From Paraspadella gotoi (taxonomy: Eukaryota; Chaetognatha): 64,000 bases of DNA. The notes beneath the pieces were generated by a model that saw only the letters and a list, made by a program, of their open reading frames with translations, did no database searches and was not told the origin of the DNA. Made by a program: the position numbers and the translations under genes. Positions within the stretch are counted from its first letter, which is position 1, and each line of letters opens with the position of its first letter. The stretch lies in the NCBI GenBank assembly GCA_051294375.1, contig CM119268.1, positions 15,749,103 through 15,813,102 of the forward strand, written 5' to 3'. Shown here piece after piece: positions 1-11,000 of this stretch.

Positions 1-2301
1 AAGCTTATTCGCTGATGATAGGCTGACATAGGTTCACGCGTACTGAAAGTCAACAAGCGAAAAGTGAACCATTCTCCTCCTGAAAAGAATCCAATTCTGA
101 TAAACATTTTCAAACCTGTAGAGATCGTCAGTCTCTTTAGACTGGACAAATCCGCGTTCGTGATCGATGGTGGCTTCAATGACGCCATCTCGAATCGCTT
201 TGGCGACGATGAACTCGGCGTCTTCAGCGGAATCCAGGGACAACTTTTGGGCCACGTCCGCCAAGGAAATTCGTGAGTACGAAAAGTTAATCTTACGAAC
301 CCCTGGGTAAAAAAATGGAGTGCTGTGTCATAGAAGTTATAGAAGAGAAATTTATAAATTTTTTTTACCAGTCTTAATGACGTTGTGCCTGAGCCGGGTG
401 ATTAGAAGATAGTTGCCCTCTTTCTGAAAACGCGCCGAGTATTTGTCAAGGACTTCATTGAACTGTTTAAGACTACCCGCGCGAACAGCCTGTAAATAGG
501 GTTGTTTTTTTATTTCAATGAATGAAAAATTTATCTATTGTCTAATGATTTTCATTCAAAGAAGATATGAAAATCTTGCAATCATAAATTACCTGCGTTA
601 GTTGAAAGTAGGGTTCCAGAGATTTCCGCAATTGCGCCTGACGAAAAGTACTTCTGTCAGGAATGTCGCCTAGCAAAAGCTCCACAACAATAGCCAGCTT
701 TTGAACGCACTGACGGAAACCGAGCGCGGACACCTTCATTTATATATAAAATTTTAACGAAAAATTATGTTAAGTAAAGGAATTCTGAAGAAAGTTTCCT
801 AAACAAAATTTTTCAGTTAAACGTTTCACCTGTGGAGCCTTCCGAAGGGATTGGACCAACGATTTGTACGATTCCGAATATTCTAACTGAAGCGCCTTTA
901 TTCTACCAGTATAATAAAGGAATCTCGCCATTTCGTTATTATTAGCAGTTGTAGGGAATGTTGATTTTTTAACCAGCTTGTCGGCCTGCAATCATGTTTA
1001 ATAAAATTATTGGCATTCCTGGAGATCAATACGCTCTGGAGGCCTATGGGAAAACGAAAACTTTGAGCAGCAGTGTAGATATCTTGATACTTACTTGGTC
1101 GAACAAAGAATAGTGGGTGTAATTTCTCAGCAAAAGATTAGTCAGACACGCAGTTCCTTCGTCATCATGTCGAAGCGTTGATGTGCGAAGTCGAGCGTGC
1201 AAAAACCCACGAATCTGCTCCAAATTGTGGGTCACTTCGTACGCTCTGTTTAAAAAATATAATTGTTTAAGACAGAACACTCCAAACAAAAATGACGCGC
1301 CCCGAGGCAAGGAAGATTGTTTTTTCAGACAAAACTAATTCAATTTTTAATATTCCATCTGATGCTCATTCAATATACCTAAGTATTTGCACGTTTAAAC
1401 CTTTCACAAAATAAAATTAGACTACTGGTTAAGAACCTCGAATAGTAGAAATAGCACTTCGCGGCCAAAATGTCCAGCGTCCTTCGATTCAAATCGAGAA
1501 TCTTTTGCATAAGGCGCTCAGCGCACTTGACAGCCTCGTCGTTACGTTTGTTGTCCAAAAGATAAATGAGAACAAGAAGCTGAATGTAAACCTCTATCTC
1601 CGGGATAGCCACAGACTTTTTGGCTGAAAAATAAATAGTTATATTATTTATATTAATAAATGGCTCGCGCATACTAATTAATACCAAGTAGAAAATCAGA
1701 TGCTCACCACTTTTTTTGACAATGGCCTCTTCATTTTCGATTTCAGGAGTGCCAAGATAAGCAAGGTACTCTTCCTTTTCCGGATTAGATGGTTGTGACG
1801 AGTAAATGCTCATCAGCAGCTTACGCAAAATTTTAGCGCTAATATTTTTACGTATCTGAGCTAACGCACGGACGGCCCGGACCATAAATCTGAAGGGGAA
1901 AAAGTTGTATTAACCCAATTAATATGTGCTTTTACCAATTTTTCATACAAAATTTAAATCTAAATTTTCGGATATCTTTCAATAAGAGATTTCAAAAAAA
2001 AATTTGTTCACAATTAATCTCAGTTGAAATGTCGGTAATCGTCAAAGGTTAAGGTTTGACCTTGGTTCTTTTAATGAAACAGTTTTTTCGATGTATCTAA
2101 GTTGTTCTTTAACATCTTCGAAAGTGAGCAAATCCGGATCCTTGACAGGTTCCTAAGGAAGGGGGAAAAATATCTTAGCTATCAATCTATAATAGTTGAT
2201 CATTGATCATTCATAATAAATGATAAAATCACCTCTTTAGTGTTCTCAATAGTGTCTCCACTAACATCCTTCATTTCCGTATCAGTCTTTTCCACAACCA
2301 T
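1..2301 (-). CDS. PSMD3: 26S proteasome non-ATPase regulatory subunit 3 (Rpn3), C-terminus off the window
   Basis: Ten exons read on the minus strand: 2301-2233, 2152-2061, 1889-1708, 1623-1437, 1245-1095, 985-830, 733-593, 489-369, 302-116 and 42-1 (runs off the edge). All joins keep phase and give 442 residues; family members are about 500-530, so roughly the last 60 are missing. Rpn3 is a scaffold subunit of the proteasome lid, contributing a PCI domain to the horseshoe of lid subunits. Family-typical stretches are visible: [21 protein letters not shown], and the winged-helix part of the PCI domain with [19 protein letters not shown] at about residues 393-411. The N-terminus is acidic and poorly conserved, as usual. 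The ATG at 2301 is the first in frame upstream of the conserved [10 protein letters not shown] segment. One acceptor (734-735, AAG) is weaker than the rest. Divergent from ERO1. Identification is firm; exon ends are inferred from phase and homology remembered for the family. Confidence 0.95.
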
Positions 2302-3267
2302 TTTTGAAACAATATTTATAATAAGGTGGGAATGAAATTATTTTTCTGCCAAGAAAAAAATAAAAACAAACCGGGAGAAATCAGTGAGAAAGGGCGACGG
2401 GCGAGGGGGTTACGACGCTGAAAGTTATTGTGATATATAATACTAAGTTAATTTTTAATCGTTGGAAGTACTTAAGAAAAAACGACGAGAAAATCGCGAA
2501 AACAGACGCTTGCATAAGGGAAAAAGTAAATAAAATAAACATGAAAAAAATAAAACCGTGCGGTAAATTTTGCTGACACATGGTTCATTGTTTATTTTGG
2601 AATGACGTTTCGATCTCTGATTCGCTGAAGAGAGACATTCAGACAAACCTCCCTAAAATCCTATTTTTCTATTGGCTGAAGAAATCTTCGACTAGCACCA
2701 ACTTTTTCTTGATTCGCAATTTCTGACGTCAAGACGACGATTCTCATCATCAAGGAACCGATTGGTTCAAAGGGAATCTTAATTATACGCACATCCGGAA
2801 AATGTTGAGAGGAACATTTGGAGTAAAATTTATCGATTTTTAAAGCCACGTCAACATATATCTAATTAAAAAAAAAACCAAAAAACAAAAAAACAAAAAA
2901 ACAAAAAAACCAGAAAATTGTAGTTTCCCATCACGGGATAAAGTTTTTTTCCTGAACAATTGACAATACAATTGATCATACTTTTTTTACACGCATTGGT
3001 CATCTTTTCAGAAAAACGATATTAGCATTTACTTCATTAATTAACAAAAACATAAAACTACGCCTTTATAGTGACGATGTATTAGGCTACCATTTGAATT
3101 TGACAAAAACTATGCTAAATTGGATTCGGTTTGCACATATGTTAGGGCACCAAAGTTTAAAAATTCAGATGGGAAGTAAACACTGTGACATTGTGGACAA
3201 TCAGTAAACTATTCTACTGCCGAACTAAACGTCGTGAAACTCATTCTGACCTTCATCACGAGAAAAC
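2302..3267. promoter_or_regulatory. shared divergent promoter interval of PSMD3 and ERO1
   Basis: 966 bp separate the two divergent start codons. It contains a perfect CRE/ATF octamer TGACGTCA at 2724-2731, inverted CCAAT boxes (ATTGG near 2671 and 2761) and an A-rich (A7C)n repeat at about 2870-2911. A second TGACGTCA (3269-3276) overlaps the ERO1 start codon. A 62-codon minus-strand frame at 2661-2849 lies over the CRE and CCAAT sites and shows no family resemblance, so I read this interval as regulatory, not coding. Confidence 0.55.
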
Positions 3268-6200
3268 ATGACGTCAAATATAATTATTACTACGATATAT
3301 TTCTTGGCATTGTGTTCCTGGGGATGTCCTTATTTTGGACCAAACAAAACGCCAACTTCAAAACAAGCATCCCACAGTGGTGAAACCTGTTTTTGCATGG
3401 TAAGAATAAACTGGATGGAAATTAAAGTGTAATTAAATTTGACCATAGACGTTTATAGATCTTATCCGAGTTCCCTAACCCGTCCAACCCTTAACATACA
3501 AAATTTGTCTTTTTTTTTTTTTTTTTACTTCTCGCGATAAACTGTTAAGGCTGACTGTGCAGGAGTAAGTTTCTCCTTGCTAGCACCTACCTCAAATTTT
3601 GCAACGAAGCTGTTGCAGAACGCTCTCGACGCTCGTCTCAGTTTCATATCGATTTTTAAAATTCCATATAAAGTAACAGAGCGCTTTAAATATTTGGAAG
3701 TTTGGGATTTCGATTAAAAAACTATGGAAATCTCCAATGCTTATATATTCCTATTTTCATTGTTTTTACGGTTGCAGTTACGAGGGAACGTGGACGATTG
3801 TTCGTGCAAGATCGAGACGATAGATGGTTTTAACTCCGTATTAATTCAACCAAAGTTGGCTAATTTACTCAAATACAGTTACTTTCGATATTTCAAGGTC
3901 CGAAACTTAATTTGAAACCTTAATTTTAGGAATTGAACAACCGCTTAATTGCGCCTAATATTTCCAGGTAAATATGCGCAAAGATTGTCCATTTTGGAAT
4001 GACGACGGTCGTTGCGCCTTGAAGGATTGCGCTGTGCAAGAGTGTGGGGAAAATGACCTTCCAGTCGGATTAAAAGGTATATCTTGTCGAAATTTGTTGA
4101 AAAAAGCCCTTCTGATTAGTTTTCCCAATTCAATAGTTCCTAATCAATTGTAGGACGAATTCGATCCGAATCTAAAAGCTGGCGGGGGGAAAGTGCGAAC
4201 GCTGGCGCACCAATAGATAAAATGGGCGTGACGCCGAGCTGCAAAGAAGAGCGGAACCTGAGCGCCGTCGACGCTTCTCTCACCGCAGAGAACGAGAAGA
4301 GCTTCGAGGCTTGGAAGATGCATGACGATCGTCGAAACAATTTCTGCGAGTTGGACGGTATGTTTCATCGGATCGATTTTTTAAAAAGACTACGTAAATT
4401 CGTTTTAATGTTAGTCAATTTCGATTCTTGCATAATATGCATGTACCATGTACAGACGAACATTCCGATGATCTCCAGTACGTTGATTTGCTAAAGAATC
4501 CGGAACGTTTCACGGGCTACTCTGGTCCATCAGCTCACAGAGTTTGGAATTCAATATACCAAGAAAATTGTTTTAAGTAGGTTGTTGAAAAAATTTCCTT
4601 TTCACAAATCTGTTTTAATGGGGTTTCAATTTTTACAGAGACGAGCAAAGTTCGTATCAACAACTGCTCACTCAAGGCGTGCAAGGTGAGAAAAATTTGA
4701 CTACCTGAAATACTGTGCGGAATTTAAAAAAAATTTAAGACTTAAACATTTTACTTTTCTTGGAATTTAAAAACGCTAATTCCAGGATCTCCAGACGAAG
4801 GTATATTTAATTAAAGGTTTATTAACCAATTTGGTTTTGTTTGCCGTTTATTTAGCTGTTTTTAGTATCAATTTGAAATGATAAAAACATTGTTTCATCA
4901 TTTCTCTACCACTTCTATCACTTTTCTATATGCATGAACACCGAGGAGACCGTAACCATGGTTACGTCGCTCTTTGGCGTAAAAACTCTTTAACAAATAC
5001 TAATAACATATATTTTATTGCAGCCCCCTAACAGTTACAATATCAATCGTGTCTAAAACATAATTTTCGGGAGTATATGAACGTAAGAAAAATTTAAAGT
5101 ATAAAAACGTAGAACATAAACTAATTTAATGTGTGCTTATTCCCGAAAATTAAATACAATTTAACCCTGTTTATATAACGTGGTTGTTTGCATTTGCATT
5201 AATTAGTCCAGTCTAACTTGTCAAAGAGATTTTATTTTATTTCTTAATTTCAGGATTGTGTCTGGAAAAGCGGGTTTACTACCGTCTTCTGTCTGGCTTA
5301 CACGCTAGTATAAATGTTCATTTAAGCGCGCAATATCTTCTTAAAGGTAGTGAAAGTTTTTCGTATTCACTAAAAATATTGAATAGTGAATCAGTGATGC
5401 TTTAACAGGATCTCCGTTCGACAAATATAGCGGCATATGGGGTCCTAATGTGGCGGAATTCATGAAACGTTTCGACCCTATTTACACTAAGGGAAGGGGG
5501 CCCCAGTGGCTCAAAAATTTATACTTCTTATACCTATTAGAACTTCGCGCTTTGAAAAAGGTATATATTTAACCTCGTACTTGGCCTATGAAAACGATGA
5601 TAAAAAAATATTTTTTTACAGGCGACCCCGTATCTCATTGAACGTGAAAAATTCTTCACGGGAAATCAAACTGAAGACAAGGAGGTGAAGCGTTTCGTCG
5701 AAGATATCTTGGATACTGTCAGCGAATTCGAGGGACACTTCGATGAATCATCCATGTTTTCAAATGCCGTAGAGGGTCTCGCTTTGAAAGATGAATTTCG
5801 CCTAAAATTTCGTAACATTTCGCGAATCATGGATTGTGTAGGTTGTGACAAGTGCAAACTCTGGGGAAAGTTACAAATCACAGGTATTTCTGGGTTATTA
5901 TATAAATATACGATTATGGTGGATCTAAATCACCAACCGTTCATCAGCGGCCATTGGTGCCGGAGGCAAGTCATTCGCCTCCAACCCAAAGGTCCGGGGT
6001 TTTAGCCCGGTGGTCGTCTGGCAGTTAAGAGGAACGGGGCGCTTAACCCGCCTGTAACATGGTGTTACAGCCTGATCCGAAGCTCAGGGACTGCTTATAT
6101 TGAACGGTTCTGTCATTAACACTTATCAATAATTACTGTCTCTTCATTGGTGAGCCCGACTTCGAACACAACAGCAACAAACACTCTTTCAGGCGACATG

Positions 6201-6826
6201 CCTTAACCTGGCGATGCACTTTCCGCCCACAACACATCAGGCGACATGCCTCAACTTGATGACGAACTTTCCACCAACAACACAATTCACTGAAGAGACG
6301 CAGAGATTTCTTATGGGAGGGGGGATGTATGGTGGACTAAAATCCACCAACCGTTCATCAGTGGCCATTGGTGCCAGAGGCAAGTCATTCGCCTCCCAAT
6401 CCAAAGGTCCGGGGTTCTAGCCCGGTGTCGTCTGGCAGTTAAGAGGGACGGGGCGCTTAACCGCCTGTAACATGATGTTACAGCTGATCCAAAGCTCAGG
6501 GACTGCTTATATGAACGGTTCTGTCATTAACACTTATCAATAATTACTGTCTCTTCACGATATAGTTATTATATACAATATACATGTATTTTTCAAAAAA
6601 TAAGAGATTGAGATTTTTCTTTCCCATTCCTACAGGACTTGGCACCGCGTTAAAAATACTTTTTCCTCCCGACGAAGCGTTTCAGTCATCGGAATCCTTC
6701 GTGAGTTCGCCTTCATTCCACCTTCAGAGAAGCGAGATAGTCGCACTCTTTAACGCCTTCGGTCGGGTCTCCAGCAGTATAGAGTACGTTCACATGTTCA
6801 AAGATTTACTAGGTTCGGGCGGGTGA
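3268..6826 (+). CDS. ERO1: endoplasmic reticulum oxidoreductin 1
   Basis: Eleven exons: 3268-3399, 3778-3897, 3968-4076, 4154-4357, 4456-4576, 4639-4685, 4786-4800, 5254-5346, 5409-5560, 5622-5883, 6636-6826; total 1446 nt, 481 aa, every junction in phase. ERO1 is the FAD-dependent thiol oxidase of the ER lumen that re-oxidises protein disulfide isomerase and passes electrons to oxygen. Visible features: hydrophobic signal peptide (residues 1-20), CFC then the [14 protein letters not shown] block, shuttle cysteine pair C105-AVQE-C110 within KDCAVQEC, the long helical [17 protein letters not shown] segment, and the active site C403-VG-C406-DK-C409 following RNISRIMD. The C-terminal SLFNAFGR-type helix is present as [13 protein letters not shown]. 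Length is close to the usual 460-490. The seventh exon is a 15-nt microexon that can be skipped in frame. A poly(A) signal AATAAA lies at 7423-7428. The last intron (5884-6635) carries a miniature LTR element. Confidence 0.96.
4786..4800 (+). other. ERO1: 15-nt in-frame microexon of ERO1
   Basis: Flanked by a good acceptor (ending TTCCAG at 4780-4785) and a donor GTATATTT at 4801. Both neighbouring exons meet it in phase 1, so inclusion adds five codons (SPDEG replaces G) and skipping leaves the frame intact. It sits in the variable linker just before the conserved GLCLEKR block, where family members differ in length. Seen directly; use in vivo is inferred. Confidence 0.6.
5912..6564 (+). mobile_element. 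miniature LTR retroelement (TRIM-like) inside the last ERO1 intron
   Basis: Two direct repeats of about 228 bp (5918-6146 and 6331-6557, roughly 90% identical) each run from TGGTGGA to CTCTTCA, so they have TG...CA ends. The 184-bp middle begins directly after the first repeat with TTGGTGAGCCCGAC, which fits a tRNA primer-binding site (TGG...), and ends with the purine tract GGGAGGGGGGA just before the second repeat, which fits a polypurine tract. The middle holds two about 48-bp tandem sub-repeats starting CAGGCGACATGCCT (6192 and 6239). CGAT flanks both sides (5911-5914 and 6558-6561), a candidate target duplication. No protein is encoded, so it would be non-autonomous. The repeats also contain GGTTCTAGCCC, which resembles an RNA polymerase III B box, so a tandem SINE is the alternative reading. 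Confidence 0.6.
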
Positions 6827-8020
6827 CGGGCTTCATGGTTTTCGTTTTATCATAGAATATCAGTTTATCACATTCCAGATTTATCCGATTTTACATCCAT
6901 TTATTACCGCTAATTAATTATATTAAACAACAATTAAGGTTTAAGATTAAACACCGGTATTGCTATTGTACAACTTTCGAAAAAATCCGGTCGTTGGCAG
7001 TTATATTTATAATTAATAAGAATGAGTTTTTTCCTGAACAATTTTAGATAAACTTGAAAAATGACTAAAATTTACTGAAATTTTAGTGACCAAAATGACA
7101 GTACGAGTAGTGGATAAATTTTTGTATTATCTAATGTTATGCTTCTGGATTTAACAGAATTTAAAGTGTTATTGGTCAGTTATTTTTCCCGTTCTGCATT
7201 TTTTTATCTCTTAAAGAATCTCTTATTCTTTATGTTCTAGTCAATTTGAAGACAATAACAATTGTTTAAATTCAAGATTCAAACCGCTTTTCTTTGATCT
7301 CACTAATTTTGATACTGTTTAAACCCTATTAAAGAAAATTATCTAGCTATTATTATTACCTAATGCTCAATTTATTTTTGGGATTTAAAAAAAAAAGTAG
7401 GCTTATAGTTACATACATTTTCAATAAAGTTATGATCTACAAATGGCTAGCTGGAAAACAAATTTGAGACTGTTACTGTAAAGGGCAAAACATTCTATTA
7501 GTATTAAATAAATTAACAAGGTATTATCACGGCAGAGCAAGTTGAATTAAAAAACTTCAAACATTCAAAAAATAAATTAGAAAATAAAAAACGCAGTGAA
7601 ATTATGCTTTTAAAGCTAAAAGCAGGTTGATAATGGTTTCGCGAGAGAGACATGAGAAGCCGACCGCTTAACGTGCGCGCTCGCGTGATAGAAATCGTTA
7701 ACGAATACGTAAACTATAATATCGCTATTTCTTGGTAAACAATAATCGAGAATAATTTTTATTTTGACACTTTAGCGCCGTAATTTTAGGCTAGCGATAA
7801 TGACGGGGCTTTATTTTTAGGTTTACTCTTTGCCAAGATATTAAGTGTAAGAGTGCAAGAGAATTGGCTAATCATAAGTATAATCTCGGGCCATTGGGGA
7901 AACTTATTTGAAAAGTTTTTCAAAATCTTATTAACATGTTGCGAATCCAAAATTCGCCTCCGTATAGCTTGGTTAAACTCAGCTCGTCCCGTTCGCTTGG
8001 ACAGCGTTCACCAACCTGGT
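6827..8020. other. convergent intergenic interval, ERO1 and Stum 3' ends
   Basis: AT-rich, with no credible coding frame. AATAAA at 7423-7428 could end ERO1 transcripts, and TTTATT near 7811 (AATAAA on the minus strand) could end the Stum transcript about 200 nt after its stop. Confidence 0.5.
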
Positions 8021-11000
8021 TCAATCCGGCTGTCTACTACGCCGGCCTCTCTGCTGACTCCTCGTGGGTGGGGGTGGAATACCGCCCGATCTTGCCGCCT
8101 CGCGCGCCATCAGTCGGTTTCCGTCGTTAAGAACGAGTTCCTCCAGCCTTTCGCGCGTCAGTACAAGCGGCGGGAGTCTCCCTTGGCGCCTTATCATTTG
8201 CATGTGCCGTCGATTATTTGGGTTGAGTCCCGGGTAAGGGTTAAAGATGTCAGGTTCGCCGTCGGCGTCGAACCCCTCTAAAGCGGGCGCCATGAGAGAG
8301 GGCGGGGGTTGGTGTTCCATGCGAACGTCAAGGGCGGGACGATGAGTCTGATTGGGAGCTGGCGCACCCAGATCGATCTCGGCCTGATTGTCCAACGCGT
8401 CGAGCTGCGCCTCCAGTTCGCGCTTGGCAATGTCCTCGCTGACAGCCGAGGGACGACGTTCAGTCGTCTCGTGGAGCGCCTCCCCGCCCGGCTCTTCCTC
8501 CGGAGTAACTTTGGAACTAGCGCCCCGCAACGAGTGATTGCCGGAGGAGGTGGTGCTAACTATTTCTCCATCCCCACTGACGCTGCTACCGTCGCGATAG
8601 CGTTCCCAGTCGTCACTAAGGTTGACGAAGATTGCTGCCCAATATAGGCTCCAAAACCAACCGGCAAGGAAGATGAAAGTTGTGATGAGTTGAAGAAAAG
8701 AAACCCACATGTTAATAGTGACGCAGACGAGTCGTGAGCCGCCGGGAAGTCGAACGCGCGAAATGCAAAGGGTGGTCCATCCGGAGAGGAAGGTCCCTGG
8801 GCCAAAAATAACGAGTTTTTGAAGCAAAAAGGAGGAAAAAATGAAAGTATAATAGTTTTGGGTCAGCTTTTAATCAGCCGCGACATCCCATAGCCAATTG
8901 CTGCAACTCGACAATATTATTTTTGGCAATTTATCATTGTTTGCTCTTTTGTTTTCTATTTATTATATACTATCTTCAATTCTATTCCAAGTATCCTTTT
9001 TTTTTCTGGAACGAGAATTTAATAGGTTCGCGAGAATTAGAGAAAAAACAAGGATCTAGGTAAATAGTAACATAATAATAGATAATAAATTTTTAAAATG
9101 GGTACAGCATTAAACATATATTCCAGTATATTTATTATGTATTTTAAAATGTATCTTTTATAAAACTGTATAGTATTGCTCATCTAAAAAAATTTTATTC
9201 ATACTTTTACATACAGAGTAATATTATAAACATATAGATGCTGTAAAAAATTTTTTTTCTTAAGTTCACACTGTAGTGGCCCCTCTGTAAGCTTATGAAA
9301 ACAATGTAGCTAATGTAGTTGGGACTCTATGTAGAAAATATCAAGTTAATGACACAATGCAATCTACTGCAGCATCAGATAAAAAAATATTTTTTTGTAT
9401 TTTTGTTACAGGGTTAAAAAACATTGCTGCAGTCTACTATAGAATACTGAGATTCCATTTCTTGACATTTATTGTAACAAAGGGCTTTATTGTTTACTTC
9501 TGAAAAAAATGAAGATTTCAGATGCAGCAACATTTTTTGGATTTTCCGGCTTGATAATATCCATATCAAATTCTTTTTTATTTTAATGCACACAATACGT
9601 TATAAAGTATAAAAGAAGAAGTGATACGGATTTTCTAAGTTTTGAATCCTTACCCTGTACCTCACACTCAACTAACGCTTCAATTATCAATACTTTACCC
9701 CGCACAAACTGACATTGACTATGCTATTCAAGCATATTCTATTTAAAATTTATTAATATTTTTTTTTCTTTAATCAACATCTCATATTTTTCTCAATTAC
9801 CTTATTACCTTTACATTTTTTTAATCCTAAATGATGGAAGTTGAAAAAATATTTCAAGTATCAAAGTATTATTAGTGCCACAGTAACTGTTCAGCTTAAG
9901 CCCTTGAAAGCGATTTACATGTATTGGCGCAGCCACTGGTTATACAGTTAACTTATTAACTTACCTAACCCCGGAACTAACAAATTGCATATGCACAAAA
10001 AGATCGCCAGCTTTCTGGGCATACAGGGAATCGAGCCTCGCCAGGAGACATTATCACAATCGCTTTCGGGGCCAGGGGAAGAGAGACCGGTCCGTCCGGG
10101 GCCCCCACCCGGAACTTTGCCTTTGAAAGGCGCCGCTTGACCGATTTCTACGATGTAACCTGGCATTACAGGCTTGATATACAACGTTGCGTATGTGCCT
10201 AAAAAAGGAAATAAATCAATAATAACGAGCTTCTCATATTCGTCCTAATATTAACCTTACCCGGGGGTGGCGTTCCAGTCGGTCTCGGCGTCATTTCCGG
10301 CGATTCCATCCTCGGGGTCCCCGGCAGCGTATAGGGAAGGGGCTCCCCCACGTAGTGCAGCGAACGCGCGTCAGGCACGTCTCGAGTGGGGGACGGCGAT
10401 GCGGCGGGAGAATCGACCCCGGAAGGTGGCCGAGAATGAGAGGGGGCGCCGTTGGCGTCGAAGCAAACTGCGCCGGGAGAAGATGGCGCCGAAAGAAAGA
10501 ATGGATTTGGGTCGCTGAGAGAGGGGTCAGTGAAGTTGAACAAAGAATGAGGTCAGGAAGCGAAATCAAATAAAAATAATAGCCTGTCCAAACTCTGTAT
10601 ATTCTATTTTATAAATGAAAAATAGTTATTTACTGCCTTAACTGTAACTTGCTTCAAAAAGAAATTATGCTTTTTGTTTGATTTTATTATATAATTTTAA
10701 ATGGAAAAATCTCTTATGAATGAATGAGAATTACAGACGTCGGAATTAAATGAATGATATTTTGATTCAGACTGTATTCCCGCAGATAGCGAAGCAAAAT
10801 TCTTTTTAAAAAATGTGATATAAATCCTTTCTTTTCGTTGTTTGGGACGATTAGAGACAGTTTGAGTTTAATTTTGACAACGATTTTATTTTTTATGCAA
10901 AACAGACATGTTTCGGATTCATTTCAAGCCTTCATCAGCGTTGTCAAAATTAAACTCAAACTGTCTCTAATTTTTAAAAATTAAAAAACCCGAAATAAAA

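Noticed and set aside
2661-2849. 62-codon minus-strand frame in the PSMD3/ERO1 promoter
   Set aside because: No family match and it overlaps the CRE and CCAAT sites; chance length for this composition.
5918-6557. tRNA-derived SINE dimer or tRNA gene
   Set aside because: GGTTCTAGCCC resembles a B box, but there is no convincing A box or cloverleaf, and primer-binding site plus polypurine tract fit an LTR element better.
8309-8647. Plus-strand open frames over the Stum tail exon
   Set aside because: Antisense shadow of the GC-rich coding exon, no family resemblance.
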